NCBI GenBank assembly: GCA_049975425.1
Contig: JBNGDI010000052.1
Coordinates: 1 to 14,909, forward strand
Source: HyVt-105 sp049975425
Lineage (GTDB): Bacteria; Bacteroidota; Bacteroidia; Bacteroidales; VadinHA17
Direction of reading: 5' to 3'
DNA length: 14,909 nt
In this document: in pieces, positions 8,207 to 14,881 of the stretch
Layout of the letters: the number at the start of each line of letters is the position of its first letter
Numbering within the stretch: the stretch's first letter is position 1
The notes under the pieces: generated by a model
Database searches by the model: none
Told to the model about the DNA's origin: nothing
What the model saw: the letters and a program-made list of their open reading frames with translations, nothing else
Position numbers and translations under genes: made by a program

Positions 8207-8908
8207 TCAGAAATAAATCACCAACACATAATAAATACCCACGCCGATAAAAACCAGAGAAACCACCCTGCGGAACCATACCTCAAAGGTCTTCAGGCGG
8301 TGGTACAGTTTGCCCACCCCCGATACGGTATAGGCCAGCAACCAGGCAAAAACAATGACCGGTATACCGGTGGCAATGGCAAAAACCACAGGCAGGTACA
8401 ATCCTGATGCACTGGCGATGGTCATGGGTATCAGCATCCCGAAATACAGCACCCCGCTGTACGGGCAAAAAGCCAGGGCAAAAACCACCCCCAGCAGCAG
8501 AACCTCCCGGAAGCCGCCGGCTCCTTTCTTCTGAAAACGGCCGGTGACAGACCCGATGCCCGGCAGTCTGATCTTCAGCACATCGAGCATGAGTACGCCG
8601 ATCACGATCAGCAGGGGACCGATGATCTTTTCTCCGTGTTGCTGGAACCAGCCCGAAATTCTGAACTGGTCGGCGCCGACAAAAATGATCACCGCCAGAA
8701 GAGTATACGACAGGGCCCTGCCCAGGGTATAGACCAGTCCGTTACGGAACACTTTCTTCTGATCTTCCACCTCCCGGCTGATAAAACCGATGGCTGTAAT
8801 GTTCGTGGCCAACGGGCAGGGACTGATAGCGGTCATCAACCCGAGCAGAAATGCGGTAAGAAAAGGCAATGAATTATCGGCCAATAAGTTGCTTACTAAT
8901 TCTTCCAT
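8207..8908 (-). CDS. CcdA/DsbD-like transporter, ArsG-family arsenical efflux permease
   Basis: This is a membrane protein of 233 residues with six or seven helices. The N-terminal ISPCPLATNITAIGFIS (about 28-44, Cys31) and AFCPYSGVLYFG (about 146-157, Cys148) reproduce the paired-helix cysteines of the CcdA/DsbD transmembrane family. The PCPLATNITAIGFI form is, as I recall, characteristic of the group NCBI names ArsG-family aromatic arsenical efflux permeases. Those usually sit beside a small thioredoxin-like partner (ArsF or similar), which is absent here. Either thiol relay to periplasmic proteins or efflux is possible; the ars context favours efflux. It lies 84 bases after arsR, and that gap contains a second copy of the putative ArsR operator, so it may have its own regulated promoter. 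Confidence 0.8.
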   Translation of the reverse strand: MEELVSNLLADNSLPFLTAFLLGLMTAISPCPLATNITAIGFISREVEDQKKVFRNGLVYTLGRALSYTLLAVIIFVGADQFRISGWFQQHGEKIIGPLLIVIGVLMLDVLKIRLPGIGSVTGRFQKKGAGGFREVLLLGVVFALAFCPYSGVLYFGMLIPMTIASASGLYLPVVFAIATGIPVIVFAWLLAYTVSGVGKLYHRLKTFEVWFRRVVSLVFIGVGIYYVLVIYF

Positions 8909-8958
8909 TAATTAATGTGAGTTAAGAACTGCCCTTTTCATGTTTCCTTATTTCGTAT

Positions 8959-8974
8959 TTCGTAAAATATCGAA
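8959..8974 (-). promoter_or_regulatory. Second candidate ArsR operator, before the permease genes
   Basis: The minus strand reads TTCGATATTTTACGAA. It matches the core of the site upstream of arsR (TTCGGTATTTAACGAA) at 14 of 16 positions, with identical TTCG/CGAA arms and 8-base spacing. It is about 50 bases ahead of the ArsG-like start codon. A degenerate -7-like AAATTTTG lies just upstream on the minus strand, about 9 bases from the site. The repetition in two gaps of one operon is what supports the call; binding is inferred. Confidence 0.5.
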
Positions 8975-8992
8975 TATTTGGAACAAAATTTT

Positions 8993-9292
8993 TTACACAC
9001 TCAAAAAGTGATTCAGAAGCTCCTGTGCCTCTTTCCATTTTTCCCGGTTGAGGCAGTACCTGATTCGGGGCGCTTCGATCTCACCCTGGATCAGGCCGGC
9101 TTTCTTCAGCTCCTTCAAATGCTGTGAGAGGGTGGATTTCACCACGGGCAGGTGTTCCGACAGGTCGCCGCTGTAACAACAGCTCTGGCCGGCAAGCAGT
9201 TCCAGCACATACACCCTGATGGGATGCGCAATGGCTTTGGCATAACGCGCTATTTTCTGTTGCTTTTCTGTAATAACTTCTGTTTCGGTCAT
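8993..9292 (-). CDS. arsR: ArsR/SmtB-family arsenic-responsive repressor
   Basis: This 99-residue winged-helix repressor would release DNA when it binds trivalent arsenic or antimony. After a short acidic N-terminus, AIAHPIRVYVLELLAG is the usual alpha-2 segment. GQSCCYSGDLSEHLP places Cys38-Cys39 where E. coli-type ArsR has its CVC metalloid site. KSTLSQHLKELKKAGLI (52-68) is the recognition helix, and RIRYCLN closes the wing with Cys80 as a possible third ligand. It is the first gene of the minus-strand ars operon. An inverted repeat overlaps its predicted -7 box and start site, which is the expected arrangement for autorepression. The length is typical. The exact metal cannot be told from sequence, but the downstream arsC makes arsenic most likely. 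Confidence 0.92.
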   Translation of the reverse strand: MTETEVITEKQQKIARYAKAIAHPIRVYVLELLAGQSCCYSGDLSEHLPVVKSTLSQHLKELKKAGLIQGEIEAPRIRYCLNREKWKEAQELLNHFLSV

Positions 9293-9294
9293 AA

Positions 9295-9316
9295 TTGTTC
9301 GTTAAATACCGAACAA
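9295..9316 (-). promoter_or_regulatory. Candidate ArsR operator overlapping the arsR promoter
   Basis: TTGTTCG (9295-9301) and CGAACAA (9310-9316) are perfect 7-bp inverted arms around an 8-base spacer. They lie three bases before the arsR start codon and touch the -7 box at 9314-9321. A repressor bound here would cover the transcription start, as expected for an autoregulated arsR. A related core occurs again at 8959-8974. Confidence 0.6.
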
Positions 9317-9345
9317 AGATATATGACATTATTCAAACGGTAAAA
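9314..9345 (-). promoter_or_regulatory. Candidate arsR promoter
   Basis: The minus strand has TATCTTTG (9314-9321), a full match to TAnnTTTG. TTTT at 9342-9345, 20 bases away, is a near-match to the -33 TTTG. The predicted start would fall within the inverted repeat, leaving a leader of roughly 15 bases. Confidence 0.45.
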
Positions 9346-9367
9346 GAATATCCAAAAAAAGATATTT

Positions 9368-9386
9368 CTCAAAACCCGGGTTTGAG
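9368..9386. repeat. Palindrome between the oxidoreductase gene and arsR
   Basis: The 12-base palindrome AAACCCGGGTTT (9372-9383) extends outward to CTC/GAG with one unpaired A. It lies downstream of the Gfo/Idh stop on the minus strand and could form a stem. There is no following T tract, so termination is uncertain. Confidence 0.35.
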
Positions 9387-9438
9387 CCGAACGAATCAAT
9401 CCGGTTCGCTTCGCTCCCGGATGGATAGTCTCATTGAA

Positions 9439-9465
9439 CCTTTAGCCTTTAGCCTTTAGCCTTTT
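9439..9465. repeat. Heptamer tandem repeat (CCTTTAG, three copies)
   Basis: CCTTTAG occurs three times in a row (9439-9445, 9446-9452, 9453-9459), followed by a partial fourth unit CCTTT. It lies just past the stop codon of the oxidoreductase gene at 9472. Such short arrays can vary in copy number by slippage. Confidence 0.8.
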
Positions 9466-9471
9466 CCTCCT

Positions 9472-10473
9472 TCACTCATCCACCCTCTCCCACTTCCCGC
9501 TTTTCTCCGAAGCCCGCACGGTATCGATCACCCGCATGTTGGCAATGGCATCGCTCACAGGGGTTGGAACGGGCCGATCGTGGAGCACGGCTTTCGCGAA
9601 AGCCTCAAACATCAGTCCGTACTGGTCGTACGGCCCGAAAGTCAGTTCACGAACCCCCAGGCTGTTGGTTATTGTGAGCCGGGCCGGCACATCGGTGAAG
9701 GTATTGAAGGGCTGGTGCACGGTGATGTCTCCGGAATCGCCGATGATCTGCACTTCCTGCCGGGGCTGCATCATGGTGGAAACGGTAAAGGCAGACCGGG
9801 CATCCCCGAAATCCATCATAACCGAGGTGTGCATATCGGTTCCGAATTCCGGGTGCCTTTCCACATGAGCCACCAGCCTCACGGGTTCTTTTCCAAGAAT
9901 AAACCGGGGTACCGAAATGGCATAGCAGCCGATATCCATCAGGGCGCCGCCTCCGTATTCAGGCCTGTTCCGGATGTTTCCCGGATCGGGATTGTGGTAA
10001 CTGAAATGGGTATGAATGGCGCGAACGTTTCCGATCTCTCGAATGTTCACCAGTTCCCGGGCCCGCAGCCACATGGGCTGGAACCGGTACATAAATCCTT
10101 CCATCAGTTTCATCCCTTTCTTTTCAGCATAGGCAGCCGCTTCACCGGCTCCGGCGGCATCCATGGCCAGGGGTTTCTCGCACAGGATGTGTTTCCCGGC
10201 ATCGGCCGCTTTCCTGATCCATTCTGCATGCAGGTGGTTAGGCAGGGGGATGTACACAGCATCAATCTCCCGGTCGTTCAGCAGCTCCTCATAGGAGCCG
10301 TAGGCCCTGGGGATACCCCATTCGGCAGCAAAAGCTCCGGCCTTTTCATTTGAACGGGAAGCTATTGCCAGAAAGGTTACCTGTTCCAGATTCATTAAAG
10401 GAACCACGATGCGCTTGATCAGATGCCCGGAAACACCCAGACAGCCCAGTTTCATCTTTTCCATATCACTCAT
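9472..10473 (-). CDS. Gfo/Idh/MocA-family NAD(P)-dependent oxidoreductase
   Basis: This 333-residue protein has an N-terminal Rossmann domain and a C-terminal alpha/beta substrate domain. The dinucleotide loop is a variant, KLGCLGVSGHLIKR (8-21), where most members have GxGxxG. YIPLPNHLHAEW (74-85) and HILCEKPLAM (95-104, Glu99-Lys100-Pro101) are the family signature, with the lysine as the usual catalytic residue. GGGALMDIGCYAISVPRFILG (174-194) is the second-domain motif with Asp180. Relatives include D-xylose 1-dehydrogenase and dihydrodiol dehydrogenase types, so oxidation or reduction of a sugar or polyol is likely, but the substrate is not determined. It is divergent from the SGNH esterase with a 155-base shared upstream region, which suggests but does not prove a joint carbohydrate role. 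No signal peptide is seen, so it should be cytoplasmic. Confidence 0.88.
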   Translation of the reverse strand: MSDMEKMKLGCLGVSGHLIKRIVVPLMNLEQVTFLAIASRSNEKAGAFAAEWGIPRAYGSYEELLNDREIDAVYIPLPNHLHAEWIRKAADAGKHILCEKPLAMDAAGAGEAAAYAEKKGMKLMEGFMYRFQPMWLRARELVNIREIGNVRAIHTHFSYHNPDPGNIRNRPEYGGGALMDIGCYAISVPRFILGKEPVRLVAHVERHPEFGTDMHTSVMMDFGDARSAFTVSTMMQPRQEVQIIGDSGDITVHQPFNTFTDVPARLTITNSLGVRELTFGPYDQYGLMFEAFAKAVLHDRPVPTPVSDAIANMRVIDTVRASEKSGKWERVDE

Positions 10474-10628
10474 CCGTTAGGGAAGGAGGCAAGCCGGCAA
10501 ACCACCGGTTATGCCACCCTTCGGTTTTTTATTAACCTTACAAGATAAAAAAATCGTGAAAAAGGAGGAAAGAATCGCGAATATGTAATTTAATCCTGTT
10601 ACTTTTAGAATCGAAAATCTACACCAAA
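10474..10628. promoter_or_regulatory. Divergent intergenic region with a candidate -7 box for the esterase
   Basis: On the plus strand TACTTTTA (10600-10607) matches TAnnTTTG except for the last base, and lies about 21 bases ahead of ATG 10629. No good -33 element is visible. An AAGGAGG-like run near 10562 is too far from the start codon to act as its ribosome site. Nothing clear was found for the minus-strand oxidoreductase. Confidence 0.3.
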
Positions 10629-11555
10629 ATGAAACGGCATATTCTTTTCGGCCTGACGGGCATTATGCTTTCTATCACCTTCCCTGCTTATCCGCAGGGA
10701 CAGCCGTCAGAAACCATCCGCCTGTACTATCTTGGCGGCCAGTCGAATATGGACGGGTACGGGTACACCCGTGACCTGCCCGATTCCCTGAACCGGGTAT
10801 TTGAGAACTGCTGGATTTTTCACGGCAACTCCACCCCCGACGGGGTTCCGGGCGGAGGAAAGGGCCTCTGGGCCCCCCTGCAGCCAGGCCATGGCGCCGG
10901 ATTTGTTTCCGATGGGAAGACAAACCAGTATTCCGACCGCTTCGGGGTGGAACTGTCGCTGGCAGCCCGCCTGCAGGAGCTGTATCCAGGCGAAAAGATC
11001 GCCCTGGTGAAGTATTCCCGGGGTGGCACCTCCATAGACAGTTCCGGAGCGGCAGGTTACGGCTGCTGGGAACCCGATTTCGGGGGAGCCGAAGGCATCA
11101 ACCAGTACGACCATTTCCTGGCCACGGTGCGGAACGCTCTGGCCACCCCCGATATTGACGGGAACGGAGTGAAGGACAAGCTGGTGCCATGCGGAATCCT
11201 ATGGATGCAGGGAGAAAGCGATGCAGCCTTCACCGAGGAGATCGCCCTGCGCTACCACGCACACCTCACCCGGCTGATGGACCTGATCCGGGCCGCTTTC
11301 CGCACCGACGACCTGCCTGTGGTGGTGGGAAAGATTTCCGACTCGGGCCAGGTACCCGGTGGTAAAGTATGGAAGCACGGAGAGCTGGTTCAGTATGCCG
11401 AAGAAAAGTATGTCCGGACCGATGCCCGGGCAGCCATTGTAAGGGAAACAAAAAGTTACGGGTATTCCGATCCGTATCATTACAACAGCGAGGGATACAT
11501 AGACCTGGGGCGACGGTTTGCCGATGCCCTGGCCAGACTGGAAGCAACCAAGTAA
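10629..11555 (+). CDS. Secreted SGNH/SASA-family carbohydrate esterase
   Basis: This esterase has 308 residues with a signal peptide (about 1-22, MKRHILFGLTGIMLSITFPA). The nucleophile block YYLGGQSNMDGYG places Ser39 in the GQSNM motif typical of the SASA/DUF303 (sialate O-acetylesterase, CE6-like) family. WMQGESDA (192-199) is the second conserved block. SDPYHYNSEGY gives Asp281 and His284 of the catalytic triad. The family removes acetyl groups from sialic acids or plant xylans in the periplasm or outside the cell; the true substrate here is unknown. It starts 155 bases from the divergent oxidoreductase and is followed after 21 bases by the cold-shock gene. That short gap would permit a shared transcript even though the functions look unrelated. 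Confidence 0.85.
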   Translation: MKRHILFGLTGIMLSITFPAYPQGQPSETIRLYYLGGQSNMDGYGYTRDLPDSLNRVFENCWIFHGNSTPDGVPGGGKGLWAPLQPGHGAGFVSDGKTNQYSDRFGVELSLAARLQELYPGEKIALVKYSRGGTSIDSSGAAGYGCWEPDFGGAEGINQYDHFLATVRNALATPDIDGNGVKDKLVPCGILWMQGESDAAFTEEIALRYHAHLTRLMDLIRAAFRTDDLPVVVGKISDSGQVPGGKVWKHGELVQYAEEKYVRTDARAAIVRETKSYGYSDPYHYNSEGYIDLGRRFADALARLEATK

Positions 11556-11576
11556 TCATCAAACGTTCAATATTAT

Positions 11577-12029
11577 ATGGGAAGATCGAGGGAATCATTT
11601 CAAAAAAGAGAAGTACGAAACAAAAAGGAAAAGAAACGCAACCTGAAAGAGAAAAAAAGACAGGTGCGTAAGGAACAGGACAAGAAGAGCAGCCTGGAAG
11701 ACATGATCGCCTATGTGGATGAGAAAGGACAGATCACCTCCACCCCGCCAGACCCGGATAAAAAAGACGAGATCAATCCGGAAGAGATCGAAGTCAGTGT
11801 GCCGAAAAACGACCCGTCCCTGGAACCTGATCCCATCAGGCTGGGAACGGTAACCTTTTTCAATCATTCCAAAGGATTTGGCTTCATCAGGGACCAGGAG
11901 AACGGACAGAGTGTTTTTGTGCACGTGAATGAATTGCTCGAAGACATTCGGGAAGGAGACAAAGTCACCTTCAAAACCGAACAGGGGCAGAAAGGTCCCG
12001 CCGCCGTGGGGGTGGAAAAGGTTAAATAA
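11577..12029 (+). CDS. Cold-shock-domain protein with basic N-terminal extension
   Basis: This 150-residue protein ends in a single cold-shock domain (about 87-150). GTVTFFNHSKGFGFI carries RNP1 (KGFGFI, 99-104), and SVFVHVNEL carries RNP2 (VFVHV, 113-117). The first ~37 residues are very rich in lysine, arginine and glutamate, and are followed by a linker DMIAYVDEKGQITSTPPDP that I recall as conserved in Bacteroidota homologs. Canonical CspA proteins are ~70 residues, so the extension doubles the size and probably adds nonspecific RNA binding or ribosome association. The role is likely RNA chaperoning. It begins 21 bases after the esterase stop and converges on relA with only 16 bases between stop codons, so antisense overlap of the two 3' ends is likely. 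Confidence 0.92.
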   Translation: MGRSRESFQKREVRNKKEKKRNLKEKKRQVRKEQDKKSSLEDMIAYVDEKGQITSTPPDPDKKDEINPEEIEVSVPKNDPSLEPDPIRLGTVTFFNHSKGFGFIRDQENGQSVFVHVNELLEDIREGDKVTFKTEQGQKGPAAVGVEKVK

Positions 12030-12045
12030 ATCATTTCCGGCTTTT

Positions 12046-14259
12046 TCACGACTTCCGGGTATCGAATTCATCCACCCTGACGGCCCTTTGCACGCCTTTC
12101 AACTTCATCAGCCGGTGCAACACCCCTTCCAGATGCGATTTGCTGGTTACGAACAGGGTAATGATCCCCTCAAAAAATCCGTCTTTCGACTTCACACTGA
12201 TCGACCGCATGTTCACCTTCAGGTCTTTTGACAGAACTTCCGACAGTTTATTGATCATCCCCAGCTCATCCACACCGGTTACCCGCACCACCGTCTGGAA
12301 CGAGCTGCTTTCGTAATTCTTTTTCCAGGAAGCCTTTACCACCCGGTATCCGTACCTTCTGATCATCTCTGCGGCGTTGGGGCAGTTCAGGCGGTGGATT
12401 TTGATTCCCTCGTTCACCGTTACAAACCCGAAAATTTCGTCGCCGAAAATGGGGTTGCAGCATCGGGCCAGCTGGTATTTCAAGCCGTCCACATTGTCAT
12501 CCACCAGCAGGAAATCCTCTCCTTCCATTTGCCGGGTAATGGTTGGCTGTGCTGCCTCCGGTTCCGGTGTTTTTGCAACAACCGGCACTCTCTCCGGTTC
12601 GGTGGGCTGCACAAACAGCTCCTTGACCTCGGCCAGGTCTATCTTTTCCGAGAAGATCAGGGCATACAGATCCTGTGCCGTTTTCAGCCTGAAACGGGCC
12701 AGCAGCTTTTTGATGTTCTCGTCGTTGTATGGGATTTTCCAGTTGCGGAAACGTCGCTGCAACAATTCTTTTCCGGCCTCAGCTGCCTTAAACTTTTCCT
12801 CATTCAGAGCCTGCCTGATCTTATTCCGGGCCTTGGTGGTCACCACCATGTTCAGCCAGTCGCGCTTGGGCTTCTGGGTGTTCGAGGTAAGGATGTGTAC
12901 CTCGTCGCCGTTCACCAGCTCGTATTTCAGGGGCACGTTCTTCCGGTTCACCCGGGCCCCCACGCAGTGATACCCGATATCCGTATGGATATCGTAAGCA
13001 AAATCGAGCACGGTGGAGCCCGAACGCAGGCGTTTCAGCTCTCCTTTGGGAGTGAACACAAATACTTCATCGGCATACAGATTCTGCTTTAGTTCCTCGG
13101 CATAATCGGCCGGTTCTCCCGGCGGGGCTTCCAGCATCTCGCGCATTGAAACCAGCCATCCGTCCATCGCTTTTTCGCGGCCTCCTTCCTTGTATTTCCA
13201 GTGGGCGGCCACTCCTTTCTCGGCCAGCTCATCCATGCGTTCGGTCCGGATCTGCACTTCCACCCATTTGCCCCCCGGCCCCACCACGGTGGTATGCAGC
13301 GATTCATACCCGTTAGATTTGGGGATGGATATCCAGTCGCGGAGCCGCTGGGGGTTGGGCTGGTAAAAATCGGTCACCACCGAGTAGACATGCCAGCAGT
13401 CGGCTTTCTCCCGTTCGGGACGGGATTCCAGAATAATGCGGATGGCAAACAGGTCGTACACCTCGTCGAAATCCACCCCCTGCCGTTTCATTTTCGACCA
13501 GATAGAGAAAATGGATTTGGTGCGGCCGATGATCCGGAATCTGAATTGTTCTTTCCGCAGCCGGGCCCGAAGGGGTTTCACAAATTCGGCAATGTACAGC
13601 TCCCTTTCCGAGGCCGATTCCCTGATCTTTTTCTCAATGGAGGCATAGGTACGCGGTTCGGTGAACAGCAGGTAGCGGTCTTCCATTTCGGTTTTCACCG
13701 AGTACAATCCCAGGCGGTGCGCCAGGGGAGAATAGAGATAGAATGCCTCGGAAGCCACCATAAGCTGGCGGTCGAGGGGAAGCTCCGGCAGTTGCCGGAT
13801 ATCATAAAGCCTTTCGGCGATCTTGATCAGGATCACCCGGATGTCGGTTGTCAGGTTCAGGACCAGTTTCCGGAGGTTTTCGGGCTGGGAAAAGGTTTTC
13901 CGGGTATCAATGGCGGCGATTTTCGTCAGGCCGTCGACAATGAGCTGCACATGTGAACCGAATTCTTTTTTCAGGTAAATCTCATTAACAGTAGGATCGA
14001 GGTGGGAGAACAACAGGAGGGCCGAAGTGGCTGAAACCATCCCCAGGCCGAACTCGTCCACCAGGATCAGGGCGATGTGGAGCACCCTTTTCAGGTCGGT
14101 TTCCGTCTCCTCTCCTTTCTGCAGGCGGCATATCCGGTCGGCTACCCCAAAGGCCTTGCGCAGCAGTTCCAGGTCTTCCCCGGTCATCCGGTGCCGCGCA
14201 GCCCTCAGGAGGCGGCGGTAAAGGTTGCGGATCCCGGAACGCTGGTTTTCCTTTTCCAT
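12046..14259 (-). CDS. relA: RelA/SpoT-family (p)ppGpp synthetase with degenerate hydrolase domain
   Basis: This stringent-response enzyme of 737 residues keeps the long RSH layout. The HD hydrolase region (about 30-160) has lost its key residues: the HD..ED block reads LLLFSHLDPT (82-91), and the usual DRLHN is ERLYD (149-153). The synthetase domain (about 230-360) looks intact, with GRTKSIFSIW, YDLFAIRI (Asp269), NGYESLHT and VEVQIRT (Glu334). The loop that is EFDD in E. coli RelA and RFKD in bifunctional enzymes is RLRD (305-308), that is, basic. TGS (about 397-459), a CC/Cys626 zinc-finger-like segment (599-632) and a C-terminal ACT domain (about 654-730) follow. It should make (p)ppGpp but not degrade it. 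ATG 14259 is chosen because a TTG start at 14394 lies in a neighbouring gene remnant and upstream of the candidate promoter. Confidence 0.93.
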   Translation of the reverse strand: MEKENQRSGIRNLYRRLLRAARHRMTGEDLELLRKAFGVADRICRLQKGEETETDLKRVLHIALILVDEFGLGMVSATSALLLFSHLDPTVNEIYLKKEFGSHVQLIVDGLTKIAAIDTRKTFSQPENLRKLVLNLTTDIRVILIKIAERLYDIRQLPELPLDRQLMVASEAFYLYSPLAHRLGLYSVKTEMEDRYLLFTEPRTYASIEKKIRESASERELYIAEFVKPLRARLRKEQFRFRIIGRTKSIFSIWSKMKRQGVDFDEVYDLFAIRIILESRPEREKADCWHVYSVVTDFYQPNPQRLRDWISIPKSNGYESLHTTVVGPGGKWVEVQIRTERMDELAEKGVAAHWKYKEGGREKAMDGWLVSMREMLEAPPGEPADYAEELKQNLYADEVFVFTPKGELKRLRSGSTVLDFAYDIHTDIGYHCVGARVNRKNVPLKYELVNGDEVHILTSNTQKPKRDWLNMVVTTKARNKIRQALNEEKFKAAEAGKELLQRRFRNWKIPYNDENIKKLLARFRLKTAQDLYALIFSEKIDLAEVKELFVQPTEPERVPVVAKTPEPEAAQPTITRQMEGEDFLLVDDNVDGLKYQLARCCNPIFGDEIFGFVTVNEGIKIHRLNCPNAAEMIRRYGYRVVKASWKKNYESSSFQTVVRVTGVDELGMINKLSEVLSKDLKVNMRSISVKSKDGFFEGIITLFVTSKSHLEGVLHRLMKLKGVQRAVRVDEFDTRKS

Positions 14260-14334
14260 GACGGCTGTAAAGGTGTATTCCGGTAAACAATTCTTTTCCC
14301 AAACCTGTTCAACGGGCCCGGAAAAATACCAGTA

Positions 14335-14342
14335 CAAATTTA
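14335..14342 (-). promoter_or_regulatory. relA: Candidate -7 box of relA
   Basis: The minus strand reads TAAATTTG, a full match to TAnnTTTG, leaving a leader of roughly 70 bases to ATG 14259. The -33 position is only TTTC, with slightly long spacing. It begins about 40 bases past the end of the methyltransferase remnant, so relA transcription seems independent of it. Confidence 0.4.
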
Positions 14343-14383
14343 TAATATATAGCGGAATCTGTGTGGAAATTTCATAGATGAAC

Positions 14384-14776
14384 CGGCGGGTCAATGTAAA
14401 TCAGTTACAGTCCGCCCTGTTTTTCGATCTCTTTCTGCAGGGGTCCGTTCACCAGTGATGAGAGAATCAGGTTGTTGTCGCCCCAGATGAGTTTTTTGGT
14501 CCAGACCTTGAGTTACCTGCCCTGAAAATCGATGGCGAACAGGCCTCCCATCGTGCCTTCCGTTTGTTGTTCCTTTCGCAGTTCGTCAATGTGTTCAATG
14601 GAATGAAATGGCAGAACGGCGTTGGTTAGGGTTTCACTGCGCACGTTTCAGAACAGGAAAACGTCTTCGCCGTCGGCGTAGAGTTTGTAAATGGTTTCTT
14701 TGGGCAAGGGTTTGCCCTGTTTGATAGACTCAATAATCAGTTGCTTTTCGTTATCGTTTAAATTGAGTTGTGCCAT
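14384..14776 (-). pseudogene. Decayed, truncated Mod-like (type III) DNA adenine methyltransferase N-terminus
   Basis: From ATG 14776 the minus strand reads 131 codons in one frame with three internal stops: TGA at codon 43, TAA at 88, TAA at 124. Between the stops the text is clearly protein-like and matches, from memory, the N-terminus of type III-type site-specific DNA methyltransferases: GKPLPKETIYKLYADGEDVFLF, LPFHSIEHIDELRKEQQ, KLIWGDNNLILSSLVNGP, LQKEIEKQGG and finally LIYIDPP. IDPP is the start of the DPPY/F catalytic motif, and similarity ends right there; the SAM site and the remaining several hundred residues are missing. The stops sit where tryptophan (FLFWN), glutamine (GRQLK) and lysine (GGLKLIY) are expected. 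Nothing beyond the start codon is frameshifted, so decay was by point mutation plus a 3' deletion. No Res subunit is seen. Confidence 0.75.
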
Positions 14777-14800
14777 ATTATTCCTTCAATTTTTTTTTGA

Positions 14801-14881
14801 GATCTTTGCGGATTCTTTGTGTCATTTGCGGTAATTTTTTTTAACCACAAAGACCACAAAGGAGTCGCAAAGGTCACAAAG
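14801..14881. repeat. CACAAAG-rich imperfect inverted repeat
   Basis: The left arm (14801-14833, rich in CTTTG) and right arm (14843-14875, rich in CAAAG) pair at about 25 of 33 positions around a T-rich loop. The right side holds four heptamers: CACAAAG at 14846, 14855 and 14875, and CGCAAAG at 14866, spaced 9, 11 and 9 bases. I recall similar CACAAAG-type intergenic repeats in many Bacteroidota genomes. It lies upstream of the methyltransferase remnant. Confidence 0.65.

Noticed and set aside
13201..13956. Plus-strand 251-codon open frame antisense to relA
   Set aside because: The relA frame accounts for the region with conserved domains; the antisense product is glycine, histidine and phenylalanine rich without a motif.
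14260..14394. N-terminal extension of relA to a TTG at 14394
   Set aside because: The added residues overlap the IDPP codons of the methyltransferase remnant and span the candidate relA promoter; homologous length fits the ATG at 14259.
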